A DNA stretch of 64,000 bases from positions 434,001-498,000 of the forward strand of contig NC_089436.1 in NCBI RefSeq assembly GCF_026210795.1. Direction: 5' to 3'. A program made the position numbers and the translations under genes. Position 1 is the first letter of the stretch. Every line of letters starts with the position of its first letter. The stretch comes from Rhizophagus irregularis (Eukaryota; Glomeromycota; Glomeromycetes; Glomerales; Glomeraceae). Shown piece by piece: positions 1 to 12,303 of this stretch. The notes under the pieces are model-generated. The model was not told the origin of the DNA. It saw nothing but the letters and a program-made list of their open reading frames with translations, and made no database searches.

Positions 1-410
1 AGAAATAAAAAAAGGGAATTTTTTTTTATATTTTTAAATATTTTTTATATCTTATCAATTATAAAGTTCGCAATCATAATTAAACTCTGTTCAATAATGC
101 CAGTCTCTAACGTAGGGTAGATGATAATAACTATACGTAAGGGTTTTGACAACACTAACACTAAATCTTCGACTAATTATATTCATATGATTTTCCATAA
201 TGGTAAAAATCCTCAGGTCATAAAATTCAAAGCATAACATGATACAACATATAATTTTTATTTAGTACAGATAATAATACTCATATGATGGTAATTAATC
301 ACCTAGCTGAGTTCATATGATTTAGCAAAATACTCTTTTTAAAAATAATCGAAATTTTTTTTTTTTACAAATTTTCTTTTAAATAAATACTAGTCTGGAG
401 CGAAAAACTA

Positions 411-492
411 AAATCTGCGATTTCATTGGGTGACGATCACGTGGCAGACAGAGAAATTCACGTGATCGTTTTTTTTTCCGCAGATCCGGATA
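411..492. repeat. Short hairpin element with CACGTGATC arms
   Basis: Two arms face each other: ATCTGCG...ACGATCACGTG on the left and the reverse complement of ATCTGCGG...ACGATCACGTG on the right. This looks like a small MITE or MITE remnant. The TCACGTG core recurs in several other elements of the window. I see nothing else in bases 1-770 beyond AT-rich sequence. Confidence 0.4.
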
Positions 493-770
493 TTTTAGTA
501 CAAACTTTGAAATAATAATAAATTTACAAAGAAAATAGTATTCAAATTACAAGTTTTAAACTTTTCTAACGTTTATTTTTTTCAAACAATTTTTTTGCCG
601 TTAATCATAAATAAAATCATATTACTTTGTAAACCGGTTACAACTTACAACCCGATTAAAAAGAGTTTAATACATTTTCCTTCCCGTTAAAACTTTTTTT
701 TTAAAAAAAAAAAATATTAAAACATATCAACACAATTTCTTTCAAAATTAAGTCAAAATTATTGAAAGAC

Positions 771-2013
771 AATGAATATATTATGATATCAAAAATTGAA
801 TTTGGAGAAGATACTAATGTGAAATTTTTTCGTGCACATGAATATTTTGTGTTGTCGTTATCCATATTTACGTTCAAATAAAAAAGAATAGCGATAATGT
901 TTTAGCTCATTTTAAATTATCGAATATATCGCCTGATATCTTTTAAATTATTTTAAAGTAAAAAAAATTATATAACATCTTAATGAATTTACCATAACCT
1001 TAAACTGTTTTAAGTTTTTAAAAATAATTGTTTATAATAAAGGTATATTTATGGCGGTATCCTTTCATTGGATAAACTAGACGCTTCAGATGTTCTTAAG
1101 TTCCTACTAAGAACTAATCGATTATTTACAAAATTATTTAATTTAAAATGAATCTCAATGGATGGAACAACATTTTGAACTTGTTCACAGAACAAGCTTT
1201 CAATTTACTTCTCTAACAGTAATTCAACAATTCTGTACGAATTTGATGGCAAAATTTCTGGATAAAATATTTAACTCGATTTCACATCAATTCCTAAAAA
1301 ATCTTTAGTTCAACTTATTAAAAGAAATAATTTACAAATGATGTTTGGGGTATCGCACAAGAAAATACTTTACAACATTGTTTACCATTTATTAGATTAA
1401 AATATCAATTTTATGAAGAATGATTAAATTCTCAGATAGCGAACCAAATGACAACATATCACTTCCTAGAAATATTTATAGTGATGAAAATCATTATTAA
1501 TTTAATAAATATTGTTTCAATTATTTCAAGATGGATCGATAAAGTGGATGTTTATCATAGAGTTTCTCATTTCAGAGAATTTTATTTACCATATAAACTT
1601 GAATTGTTACTAAGAGGAAGTCGAGATGGATTTACACCTAAAAAATTTCATACTTTATGTAATAATAAATTAAATACTGTCACCTTTATTAAAAGGGACG
1701 CAAGAGATTATTGGTGGATATAATCCTTTAAAATGGGAATCTTCCGAAACTTGGGGTGAAACTAAAGATAGTTTTTATTTACTTTTAAAAATAAGAATAA
1801 CCTGTAATTATTAGTTAAGTAAAAAGTATACATTTTGCAGTATTTAATAGCAAGGGCCATATTTTGGCCATGATTTTATTATACGGGCTTCCAAAGAGTC
1901 CTCAAACTATGATGAATTTCACTGTAAAAATATTTATTATGAAAAAAGATTAAGAGATACCACAGATACATTCTTAGCAGAAGATTATGAAGTATATCAA
2001 ATTATTAGGAAAT
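771..2013 (+). pseudogene. BTB-BACK-TLDc protein, decayed
   Basis: Translating the plus strand in shifting frames recovers, in order, a BTB end (YIYGGILSLDKLDASDVLKF near 1030-1105), a BACK-like stretch with conserved FTSLTVIQQFC-type wording near 1200-1380, and a TLDc domain from about 1590. The TLDc part contains LLLRGSRDGFTPKKFH, then GGYNPLKWES, WGETKDSF, and finishes with RDTTDTFLAEDYEVYQII near 1950-2013. Several frameshifts and stops break the frame, so no intact protein is possible. BTB-TLDc genes are a large family in Rhizophagus-type genomes; proteins of this shape are thought to act as cullin-3 adaptors, but this copy is dead. The order and spacing of all three domains make the assignment fairly safe; the exact 5' end is not clear. 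Confidence 0.75.
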
Positions 2014-4840
2014 AAACTGCATACAATAAAATAAATTTTATTAAAAATTAAATTATATTATTCATTAAAATTTTGTTTATTTGTCAATTCATTTGTTTGT
2101 GAAAAATTAATAATTAATTTCTTTCATCAATATTTAAAATGTTTAATTCTTAACAAACTTTAATAAATAAATGAATGAAATGCTTTTTTATAAAGAAATA
2201 TTATTTAAAATATTACCGGACTGCTACGCTACACACACTTGTTAATATTAGAGAAATTAGGACTGATAGCTTCAAACCCAATAATTACCAAATAAAGTCT
2301 CTGAAATTTATTAAAAATTTATGCTTTTATTAAATTATTCTTATAGAGTGCATGAGCAGTTTCTCTCTTTATTTAATCTTTAAACAAAATTTAAGAAAAA
2401 TTTCTCATCATAAAAAAAATATCATATGAGATAAGATATTTTCTAAACTCACAGTATCGATGAGGCGGACGAGCTGAATAAAACTTTGCACTTTCGGTTA
2501 TTGATATACTGTAGTAGGTAATTCTGTGTAAACAATTTGTGGTGATTTGTATTTAAATTCCAATTTATATTTCATAATAAAGAGTCTTGCAAATTAAAAA
2601 AAAGTGTATTATTATTACTGTATGATGATATTTTATTTTTATAAGAGTACATTAAATTATCAGATATTACCCAATCATCTCAAATTCTATTATTTGAATA
2701 ATGTGGAAGAAACTATAAAAAAAAAAGAAAAGTTCTTAGTATTGTTAAAAGACAAAATACTAATTTATTACTTCCATGATAGGAGTCATGGCAGTTATAT
2801 GATGGCTTAATTGAAAAATTCATGAGGCGCATAATGGCATAAGTATAATAAAGTAATAATAATTTTCATAAGCTGGTATTAATTTTTTGAGAAGCAACTT
2901 CCAGGCGTTATGTTCAATTTCTTGCAAAAAAAATCAGAAAACTTTGACTTCTAACCTAGGAAATTAATAAACGATCAATCTGATGGCTCAAGAATTTTTT
3001 CTTAGAATAATTAACAAACAAATTTTGATACTCACAGTGTACACTTGTGAAATAAAGTCGAGATCAGTGTTTTTTATGTTCTTTGCGGAAGTGCAGCCCT
3101 AGATATTAGTCGCACAAATTGATCTGTGAGTTGTTGGTCGAATTTCTAGTATAATATGATAAAAAAAATGGAAAAAAGACAAACAATAAAAAATAAAATA
3201 AATATAATTATAAATATAAAATGAAAATAAAATAAAAAAATACGAAAAAAATGAACAAAAAAATAATAAAGAAAATGATATAAAATATGGACGTTCCACG
3301 GCATCCCCATAAGAAGATAATTTTCATATGATAACAGAGAAAATTCGATTATCTATGTTAAAGTAGCTTGTTAAAAGGAAACGTTGTGAAATTTTTCTAA
3401 CGTAGTTTTTTATAAAATCTGAAAACTCAAAGGAAGGCCAATGTAAATGTTACTTTTTTTTGCAACACAAACTAATACAATTACGCGTATTCCCTTAGTA
3501 CTGTACTTTAGAGATTAAAACCACTGTTCAAACAATATCTTCAATTTTGATCAATCAATAAAATCAATATCGAGATCAATAGCTTGAGCATACCCTATTT
3601 GTATTATATTTTTTTGAAAGTTTCAAGCATCAATAATTTTTTTATATTGAAAACTCATTTTTGTTATAAAAATAAAAAATAACATGAAATGATTAATCAC
3701 TTACTCTTCATTAGTAAAATAGTGTTATATTATTTTTCATCAGATAACTTTTATATCTGATGAAAAAAAAAATAATAATAAATTATTGTCTTTGCTACAA
3801 TGATAGGATAATTTGCAGAAAGAAATTATCATTATTGTATAAAAGATAATATTTATTAATTGCACTTTTAGTGTATAATACATTTACCGATAAAAAAGTG
3901 AAAAAAAACGTTACCAAGTCAAAAATGTCATTCAAAACCTCCTTGATTTTTTTAATTAATGCTCCCTAAGGAAATTTGCATCTCTTTTAATAAAGCCTGC
4001 AGAATTATGTATACTGCGAAAATTTCAATGAAAATAATTGTGTAATTAATTCCTATATCTGTTCTGAGACAAATTTGGTCATCAGTAATAATAAGTGATG
4101 TATATAATAATATATTTTTGGTAGCTTACCGTAGTATGTTTGCCCGTTAAATTGTTAAATCGGTATTATCAGTATTACTATTAACAACACATCCATAAAT
4201 TACAATGTCTTATTATGTTTCCAAAAGTGTATATCCGAATATCAGCTATAAAAATAATAAAAATAACTCAAACTTGTTATTAGTTATCAATAGTATTAAT
4301 AATATTTGTAAAAATATAAGTCAATAAAAGTTTCAGTCAATAATATCGTGCATACGACTGATCTGAAATGATATAAATAAACATAAAATTTATTAAATAA
4401 ATTTTCAAATATAATTATTGTATACTTTGAAAATCATCTAAAATCATCTGTTATTAGTAAAGTGATCGTCAAACGAAGATTTTGAAAGAAAATTAAGGAA
4501 ATTAAGGGCAAATAATATAAATAATAATGGACTAATCCAATTGAACGCAATCACAACATACTGGAATCACCACTTAAAGCAATAATATTTTTAATCTTAG
4601 TGGTAAATGATTCAGTTTATTCATAATTAGTATCTCTAGTATAACCATTAACTATAAAAAAGAAAAAAGATAAATGCGTGATATATAATGTTCTTAATTT
4701 TCAAATTAATTATTTACCAAATATTATTCCTTTTAAAATTGAGGATTCTTCATTCTACTGGTGATTGTAAATCTCTGCATTCACCTATTAGAGAAAGAAA
4801 AATTATTAATAGTGTGCTAAATTTTATTTAATCATAAAGA
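2014..4840. other. AT-rich intergenic DNA, no gene recognised
   Basis: Only short, low-complexity reading frames are present. I found no splice-consistent gene, no RNA gene and no clear element ends. The stretch follows a dead TLDc gene and leads into transposon-derived sequence. Confidence 0.5.
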
Positions 4841-5230
4841 AGACATAGCCAATTCCTCCTTTAGAATTAGCAGACTTTACTAACAACAAAGTAGGATGTT
4901 ATCTGCTTGAGTTGGTTATCAAGTGAACAAAAGAAATAAAAAAAAATAAAAAAAAGAAAAAAAAAGAAAAAAAAGGGGAATAAAAAAAATAAAAATAAAA
5001 ATAAAAAAAAAAAAAGCAGGTAATTTCAAAGGAATTACCCACTTTGCTCGCCCTTACCCAACTCAAACAAATAAATCCAGTACCCTCCTAAGTAAAATTT
5101 GTGAACTCCCCGACTCAATGAGTTATCCGTTCTAATTTTGACTTAGGAAGTTACCCACTTTGCAAATAAAAAAATACACACCTCTTTTAAAGTCTCCTAA
5201 CTATTTTACACACGTCTAGTAAACTGGCAA
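4841..5230. repeat. Dispersed repeat with AGAATTAGCAGAC word
   Basis: A block around 4848-4875 (GCCAATTCCTC...AGAATTAGCAGAC) recurs in diverged form at 53386-53425, so it is a dispersed repeat, probably an element end. The rest is purine-rich tract (4930-5014) and sequence in which the word TTACCCACTTTGC occurs twice (near 5035 and 5152). No coding potential was recognised before the transposase relic at 5239. Confidence 0.4.
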
Positions 5231-5234
5231 TACT

Positions 5235-6010
5235 CCATTCAGAGAGCTTTCGTCTGTTGCCTAATGCTGTTGGATGGCCACTCTAACACTACTGAAACAT
5301 TTTCCTTAAGAAAGGCTTTTGCAAGACGGCTGGTATCATTGTCTTGTTGGAAGCACCAACGATCACCAAGCATCTGGAAGATCTCAGGAATATGTGTACG
5401 AAGAATTTCCACATAAAATTTGGCGTTCATAATTTGTTTAAAACAAAATAATTTTGTTTTTCCTTTCGCGCAAAAACCACCTCACGCCATAATCTTCGTA
5501 CAATCTTTAGACATACGCCAAACCGGTCTTTCTCTTTTATACCATCATTCAACGGTGTTTCTAAAGAGTTGAAAAGCAGTTTCATCGGTAAAAATAGTTT
5601 ATCCCATCGGTTATTAATATGTTTCCACTCCACACGTTTTACCTTGAGTGTTTTGGTCAGCATAGGGGTTGTTTTAGGCGTCTTTTTACATAAACAATAC
5701 TTGAAAGATGCCTTCCAACGGTTCTATACGATACTTCTATGCCTATATTTTCTAATTTTCTTGCCAAAGTTCTTGTGGAAAGAGATGTATCATGCCTTTA
5801 CATATTGACCAAGCGCACGGGAGACATTTGTGGTAATCTTTTTGGGTCTCAGCATGCTTTATAGTCCCATTTTCTTTTTATTTTTTTATATTATCGTAAA
5901 TAGTGAACTTTGGGATGTTTGTTAACCTATGTAATTCTTTTACATTATGAATACCGTTATTCCATAAATGTAATAAGACTTCACAAGACGTTTTTTTATT
6001 TGAAGAAGAC
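5235..6010 (-). pseudogene. Tc1/mariner-type transposase relic
   Basis: Read on the minus strand this is a Tc1-like transposase in fragments. The 5' part (about 5890-6005) gives a helix-turn-helix style stretch with LHLWNNGIHNVKELHRLTNIP. The middle (5427-5663) contains RVEWKHINNRWDKLF, matching the part of DDE transposases just before and at the second acidic region. The 3' part (5239-5430) holds WCFQQDNDTSR, the region of the conserved QQDN motif, then LEWPSNS, the WPS motif upstream of the final acidic residue. The sequence is frame-shifted between parts and stops before a complete third catalytic region. It is dead. I could not define terminal inverted repeats or a TA duplication around it. 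Confidence 0.75.
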
Positions 6011-7079
6011 AATAATTTTCTTGCGAAAGGAAAGGTGTAGGTAAACACAAAGGTTGTTAAACGTAAAACCCATATTATTTATTATTTGTTATGTTCGGAC
6101 TCTAGGGAATAACGTTCTGAAAAAGGGGAGTATTTTTTTTTTTTTTTGGAGAAACTGATGGTATATATATATGTTGAGAGTATATATATACTTGTAAAAG
6201 TAAAAAATCGTGACTCGCGACTTGTGAGTAAAAAATAATTATATCTCATGTGATTCTGCAATTGATGATGTGCGGAGCTTGTATATTGCGCCTATCAATA
6301 TTATCGATGTATAGTATATTAGGTATCAGTTTTTAATAGTTATAGTTTTAGTTGTTAGTTGTATTAATACGTAAATATATTTAAAAATTCTCATTATATT
6401 TAAGTGGCTTAGTGATTAAAATAGTATAATTTTATGTCCGACATGATTATTTTAAATATTGTGTGAATAAGTGTGGGAATACAGTGATGAAATCATCTAA
6501 ATTTTTTGATTTACAATTTTTTATATAGAATTATAATATTTAATTCTCCATGTATACGTCATGATTGACATTATCAAAATTAAGATCCCGAAATCTATAA
6601 CTCTAATACAACCGTTCATCAATCAAATACGCGTAGGATACAATAATCTATAATAGTATACCTACGCCACTGGTATTTAAACACTAAGAATAGAGTAGCG
6701 TCCCTTAGTTAGTAATTTGAATAATATCATTTTATTAACACTTTAAATAAATTATTATATTATTATACAGTTGATTATTCGTAAAAATTTATTTATTGCA
6801 ATGTAGCGACTAGCGAGTAACGAGTAGTACCTTGAATTGAGAACCAAAATTAAAGTCGTTCAAATTCACAAAGATCTTAAATTTAGACGAAATGCGAATA
6901 ACAATAAATGAATTAAATGTCATTAAGTCATATCTTGGTATCATTTTTTTTCATATCTAATCATAAGAAGCCAATTTACTTTTTCACCAAATTAACCCAT
7001 GATTAAAAATCTTCTATTTAAAAAAGAAAAGAAAGAAATGAAACTAATATCAATTCTTTAACTAAAAGTAAAATAAAAA
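6011..7079. other. AT-rich DNA with a TA-rich palindrome, no gene
   Basis: The stretch after the Tc1 relic holds a poly-T run (6131-6147) and a small palindrome of TATATATA arms near 6162-6192. It may contain the missing transposon end, but I could not match ends on both sides. Nothing coding was recognised. Confidence 0.4.
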
Positions 7080-7094
7080 ATTTTACGCTTCCCG

Positions 7095-7570
7095 CCTATC
7101 TCTAGTATCATGTTCCACAAAAATCCAAGGAGCACGATGTTCCTAGAAAAATAAGAAAAATTAATGTGTTTCTTAAAATAATAAAAAAATCCTCATCCTC
7201 CCCGCTCACCTCCATTACCGGCATTCCAGAAAATTCAAGGAGCCTGACGTTCCTAAAAAAAATAAAAAGAAACATCAATATGTTTCTATAAAATAATAAA
7301 AAATTCCTTACTCCCACTTACTTCCAGCATCGATGTTCCAAAAATCCAAAGAGCCTCGTGAGCCTCGTGTTCCTAGAAAAATAAAAAAGAAACATTTAAT
7401 GTATTTTTAAAATAATAAAACAAAATCCTCACCCTCCCGCTTACCTTCAGTACCAGCGTATCAGAAAAATTCAAGCAGCCTAAAATAAAAAAAAAGAAAC
7501 ATTTTAAAATATTTTCTATAAAATAACATTCTCCACTTACCTCCAGCCACAAAATACAAGTACCTAAAAA
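7095..7570 (-). repeat. Mini-exon cassette array A (about 110-bp units)
   Basis: Five related units run on the minus strand. Each has a T-rich tract ending in AG, a short conserved block, then a donor-like signal. Blocks bounded by these signals are 7541-7563, 7445-7479, 7322-7372 and 7210-7252, with donors GTAAGTGG, GTAAGCGG, GTAAGTGG and GTGAGCGG; a fifth near 7142 has lost its donor GT. The blocks share wording such as CTCCTTGAATTTTCTGG and read as variants of an LLEFxG peptide in one frame. Block lengths (23, 35, 51, 43, 43) are not all multiples of three, so an open spliced frame is not assured. The array could be part of a fast-evolving multi-exon gene, a spliced non-coding RNA, or a decayed repeat. 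Confidence 0.55.
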
Positions 7571-7639
7571 ATAAAAGAAAATAAAGAAAAAAATGAGTCT
7601 TGATGTCCGAAATAATATTCCGAAGTCCGAAGTCCGAAC

Positions 7640-7829
7640 TTAAAAAATTATTTTTTTTAAAAAAAAAAAGACCGACGATCCTTGAAAAGACCACGGTCTA
7701 GTCTACGGTCCTTATAAAGACCGCCGGGTCATAGGTCACGTGATAAAGGACGGAAGACTGCGGTCCTACACTGATACGGTCCGGTCCGTCTTTTTAGAGT
7801 GCCTTTCAGGACCGTTAACCATCTTTATT
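7640..7829. mobile_element. hAT-like MITE fragment (GGTCC/GACCG family)
   Basis: The block is full of GACCG/CGGTC words and ends in CCATCTTTA, the inverted form of the TAAAGATGG start of the intact 315-bp element at 50698-51012. The word GGTCCGGTCCGTCTTTT is shared with that copy. The left end is degenerate, merging into A/T runs. A GTCACGTGAT motif sits inside at 7735. Confidence 0.6.
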
Positions 7830-8840
7830 AGCAAGTGATTTTAAAATTATTAAAATCGATATCAAGTATCAAAATTCTACTCTTCCTTATAGAATTCTAT
7901 CAAAAGATATTCAATTCGCTAGACACTTCGTGGCGAACGATTCTAATTTTCTTTTAATAAAGGATCATTTTTATCAATTTGTTTTGTAATTAATTGAATG
8001 GGAAAGTCAGGGATATCATCCTTGAGTGTTTCGTTACAAACTAACTAAAACAAACGAAATAAAATATTTCGCGTCTTATTTCGCTTCTTTGAAACATTGT
8101 TAATAATAGATCAGAAAAATCAACAAATCAATTTGATTCTTTTGATCATTAACATATTTTTTCTAGATCGAAGTGACTGGAAAATCAACCAATCAATTAA
8201 AGTATATTTTACTAAAAAAAATGAAAATTTTCATTAAAAGGCTTAAAGAATATAAAATCGGTAAAAATCATGCATAGAAGCTTGATATTAACTTGTTGGA
8301 ATTTGGTAATACTAATTAGATAATTGAAAAAAGAAATTATATTTCACAAGTCACCGAATTTACAGAATTGAACATTCTGAAGTCTGCAAACTTCAAGTGA
8401 AATTAATAATCTGCATAAGATGAAGAGCGAATATTCGAATGGAATTAAATTATTATCTCAAAATCGAATTTTAACAAACGAAAAAAAAGTTTTCAGGAAG
8501 AAATCAAAAAGTTGAATGGACAACTGCGACAATATAATGATTGTAAAGAAGCCGGTAATTCAAAAAAGGAAGTGTTACAAAACAAAAATCATCTCAAATT
8601 GATGTATCATAGGTCTTATTGAGCATAGAATCTTTTATTTTCTGAGAAGAATAGGTTTCATAGTGAAAATAACAAGATACTATCAACGAAAAGGATAACG
8701 AAAATAAAAAGTTAAACAGTAAGATCAGGGAACTCCATCTAATTATTATTTTCGAAAAAAATAAGGTTGAAGAACTCTTAGTTAAGATCAGTAAATTAAT
8801 GTATATGTATGAGAAATTCTTAATAATTTTTAAGTAGCAG
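7830..8840 (+). pseudogene. Coiled-coil protein relic
   Basis: Plus-strand translation with frame changes gives stretches such as KYQNSTLPYRILSKDIQFAR near 7860-7930 and, from about 8490, a Lys/Glu/Asn-rich helical run (FQEEIKKLNGQLRQYNDC, then VEELLVKISKLMYMYEKF near 8765-8820). The heptad-like pattern indicates a coiled coil. Frameshifts and stops make it non-functional. I do not recognise the family. Confidence 0.4.
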
Positions 8841-10314
8841 AAATGATTCTAAGACGTAAATAATTATGTCCTCCTTTGAATTACGATTTATATAATGACT
8901 CTCAGTCCTATAAATAATTTGAATTGTGTAACATTGAAAAGTGTGATATTCTTGCGGTTCGTATTTATTAACTGACTACGATAACCAATCTTTAAACTAA
9001 TTTTAATGGATTAATACTAACAAAAAAAAGTATATTTGCGATCATTTCCGCTCTCTTAGTTACCACGACTAACCATTTCTATAATAATATTTTTTTTTAT
9101 TTTTCAGTTTTTACCGTAAAAACCGAAACTATCTTTTTAGCTTTTTAGTCTTTTTTTTTAATAATTTTTTTATCTTTTTGTTAACCAAATTTTTCTTATT
9201 CTTTTTTTTTTGTTTTTTATTGGATTTTTTTAGGATTTTTTTTTTAATCGGAATTTACCTTTTTTTTAACCCAAAAAAATATAGTTTATTCTTGTTTATT
9301 AAGATTGTTTTTTTCAATATTATTTCTGAATAATAAATTTGAGTGAAATGTTTTTTTTTTTGGTATTAACGAATTTTTTTTTAGTGAGATTGTATTAATT
9401 ATATAGATACATAACAATATTAATAATTTTGTATTGATAAATCTATATAACTAAAAAAACTATGTAACTAAAACTGTCTCTCTAAATATTTGAATTGTGT
9501 AACTTGAAATCCCATGCTATAATTAAAATCCGTGACATGCCTCCGCCTGAATCAACTTTCTTTTTCGTTTTTTTTTTCAAACTGAAAAAAATTTTTTTCT
9601 GCCTTTCTTCTTTCGGTTTAAGGCCGATTTTTTATATTATTTTTTTTTAGACTGTATTGTTATTTATTATTTATTTTAAAAAAATTTTTTTTTTCACTCT
9701 TTTTTGACCGAATTATTGTCCTTTTTTTTCGGAATTTTTTTTGGTACTTATTTTTTTCAGATTCCTTTTTTTTCGGAAATTTCTCTTTTTTTGAACCGAT
9801 TTCTTTATTTCTTTCTTATCCTTTTCTTCCCCCAAATTTTTTTAATTTTTTTTTTGTCATTTTTTTTATTAAATAAAAAAATAAAATATTAATATGTATA
9901 TTAAATATATTTACAAAATTATTATTTTTTTAAAAAAAATCAATACATGTAGGTAAATTGACCAAAAGCTTTCAATTAAATTGAACGCTGGATAAATAGT
10001 TTGATTTTCAAATTCATAAAATCAATATTATAACCAAATATATATCCGAAATTCTATCAATTTTTATTGATAATTATTTTTTCACAATTCCTAATTAATC
10101 CAAATTTCATTCTACACTCAAAAGTCAAATCATTAATGTAAATAACTACATTATTATAAATATAATTTAATACATATTATTTTATTATTTTTTGTTGACT
10201 AATTATTACCATATTAAATTCCTAATTATAAACAAAAAACTACTGTAACCATTTTTAATTTACTCAGTATTGCATTATAATACCAAATTTTTCTATTTAA
10301 ACAAACTCATTGGT
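8841..10314. other. T-rich low-complexity DNA, likely Helitron interior
   Basis: Long T runs with interspersed A dominate 9050-9900. The word AATTTGAATTGTGTAAC occurs at about 8918 and in near-identical form at about 9488, suggesting a repeated or duplicated element start. No gene was recognised. The stretch ends in the Helitron-type 3' terminus. Confidence 0.4.
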
Positions 10315-10343
10315 CCCGGTGCAAAGCAACGGGTGACTGCTAG
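10315..10343 (+). mobile_element. Helitron-type 3' terminus
   Basis: A CCCG...CGGG hairpin (10315-10333, loop GTGCAAAGCAA) is followed by TGACTG and then CTAG, with T next. Helitrons characteristically end in a short hairpin a few bases before CTRR and insert 5' of a T. The 5' end (TC) was not located, so the size is unknown; the AT-rich block to the left is the likely interior. A diverged second copy of the hairpin lies near 35585. Confidence 0.65.
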
Positions 10344-10823
10344 TATGTAATTAAGCAAATATCAGTCATAAGAATTTTAATTTTTTATTTATATTATATA
10401 ACACTAATTTATATAAATGCTACTATTTTGAATCCCTTTTCAATTTGGATTTATTGTAATAAAACTAATATTGGTACAAAAAGATTTTTACTCACAACCA
10501 AAAATTTTACGGTTGAAAAAAGGACAAAAATTATATGAAAGTTAAAAAAAATTAATAACTTGAGCCTCTCTTTATTAAAACCAATTTTTTTTTCATTCTT
10601 TTATAATAATTTATTTTTACACCTATATGAAGTTTTATTTAGAAAATAGGGTTTTATCGAACTACAACAATAAGTTGAAATATTTTGGAAAAACGATAAT
10701 AAACAAGAGTATTAAGCATTGTTACAATAAAGCTCTATACAACTTTTTTTTGACGAAAAAGTGGAACCTATAAGAACCATAAAGTGATAATTTTATGACA
10801 GCTTCGGGTGGCGCAGTAATAAG
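10344..10823. other. AT-rich DNA, nothing recognised
   Basis: No open frame of interest, no element ends and no RNA gene were seen between the Helitron end and the MITE. Confidence 0.4.
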
Positions 10824-10831
10824 AGAACTCA

Positions 10832-11070
10832 CAACTACCCCAGCCGCACCGGCAAAATTTTGCACACAGGGCCGCATTACGGCGTTATGCACTAACACGT
10901 GAAAATAAACAGTGACGAATAAGTAGTGATGAATAAGGGTTTACCTGCTCGAAAAAAACAAGTCCCTCAGATAAATATAAACAGTGAAACTCGGATGGGG
11001 TGTGACGATGTGATGAATAAAAAGCGATCACGTGACTGTGCAAAAATTGCCGTTGCGACTGGGCTAGTTG
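10832..11070. mobile_element. 239-bp hAT-type MITE
   Basis: An exact 8-bp duplication AGAACTCA flanks the element (10824-10831 and 11071-11078). The ends are inverted: CAACTACCCCAGCCGCACC on the left and the reverse complement of CAACTAGCCCAGTCGCAAC on the right. The interior (ACAAGTCCCTCAGATAAATA, then GTGTGACGATGTGAT) is shared with the MITE at 52827-53057, which has its own 8-bp duplication. Eight-base duplications with short inverted repeats are typical of hAT elements. A TCACGTGA site is present near the right end. The plus-strand reading frame beginning at 10926 starts inside this MITE. Confidence 0.8.
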
Positions 11071-11273
11071 AGAACTCACATCAAAAATTTGATAAAGCCA
11101 ATATTGAAAGACTATATGGGCCTGATGCCATCATGGATGATAGACCACTTAAACGACGCGCCAATGATAATGGCAATTTAGATACACATCACGGTCATCA
11201 TAAAGACAAAAAGGTTTGTATGTTGTCCACCCTGAAGGGATTGGAAAAGAGTTCGTCTATTCGTACTATTTAA
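11071..11273 (+). other. Open stretch of unknown nature beside the MITE
   Basis: The frame running out of the MITE continues as about 65 residues with ERLYGPDAIMDDRPLKRRAN and a His-rich HHGHHKDKK segment, ending at 11273. This part is less AT-rich than its surroundings and could be an exon of an old gene or element. There is no valid start outside the MITE: in the pre-insertion sequence the same frame meets stops at once. I do not recognise it. Confidence 0.25.
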
Positions 11274-12303
11274 GTACTTGTTACTTCGTTTTAATTTTAT
11301 AGATTTATAGATATAGTTTCTATTTGTACATGCTTATTAGCATTTTGGTTCTTTTATTTTTCGTTATTTTTTTTAACAACTTAAAATAGTGTAAATCATT
11401 CCACCTCTTACAGTATTCACAGGTGGCAACCCTATGGGTTGAAAGGAAAATACGGATTGGTGCTTGACATTTAATTGTTTTTTCTTCTTTATCTTCGGAT
11501 ACTGTTCCTTTGTTGGTAGTAGCATAGGATTAGACTAGTCTGCCCTTTAAATAGAAGTTTGGATCCGTTCTGTAATGGATGATAGCAAGAAGTAAAATTA
11601 AATCCCTTTCGAGGGTATATATCCTGTTTAATTGTCTATCCAACTTCACATAAAATAAAATAAATAACTCACATCAAAAATAGTGGAAAGGTAAAATACG
11701 TAGAAAGAACGAATGAGATTTAGTAAAAATGAGGTGATTTATTTAATTGATGGTGAAACGGCACCTGCAGATTTTCTTGCAGATCCTCAGACAAAATAAA
11801 TTGTCCTACGGTTTCAGTGTAAACTATGGGGCTTTTTAGAATTATGGGCTGTATATTGTTTAGTTCAACAAAAAATTTTAAAATAATCTGTATGTTGCCG
11901 ATCTGTGAAATACTTCATATGAAAAAGATTTTTGTAGTAGTTATTTTCAAATAATTTTTAGAGTAATATTTACGTAAATGTATTCGTCTTACGTCTAAGT
12001 CGTTGAAGTCTATTGTACATCAGCAAAGAGAATATATTAAATCTTGTTTTATTTTTATCACATAAAAGAGAGATATATAAAAATTAGGACAAATATCATA
12101 TGATCAATGATCTGCTTGCATATTTTTTTTGTGCAATTGTTGCATGATTGACATCGATTTCAACCATATTGGAAACAATATTTAAAATTTTACATTGTGT
12201 AGAGGTAAAACATTATAAATATATAAAAAATATAACACGAAGTTTAGCGCTTTGAAATTTTTTTTTTTAAAAAAAACTAAATAAATTAATGAAAGAATAA
12301 ATA
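11274..12303. other. Intergenic; possible LTR-like block and kinase promoter
   Basis: Bases 11400-11650 are more complex than average and contain CTTTAAATAGAAGTTTGG, an LTR or promoter-like sequence, but no matching second copy or clear target duplication. The 3' 100 bases (TATA-like ATTATAAATATATAA near 12212) lead into the kinase gene at 12304 and are the likely core promoter. Confidence 0.3.

Noticed and set aside
7095-7570. CRISPR-like repeat-spacer appearance of the mini-exon arrays
   Set aside because: The genome is eukaryotic with spliceosomal introns, both blocks and spacers are repeated, and units carry splice signals rather than palindromic repeats.
9704-9892. 62-codon Phe/Leu-rich frame
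   Set aside because: It is a by-product of poly-T sequence.
10926-11273. 115-codon plus-strand frame as a gene
   Set aside because: Its start and first half lie inside a MITE with exact target duplications; the second half has no start of its own.
11279-11650. Solo LTR with TG...CA ends
   Set aside because: The ends fit loosely, but no 5-bp duplication and no second copy were found.
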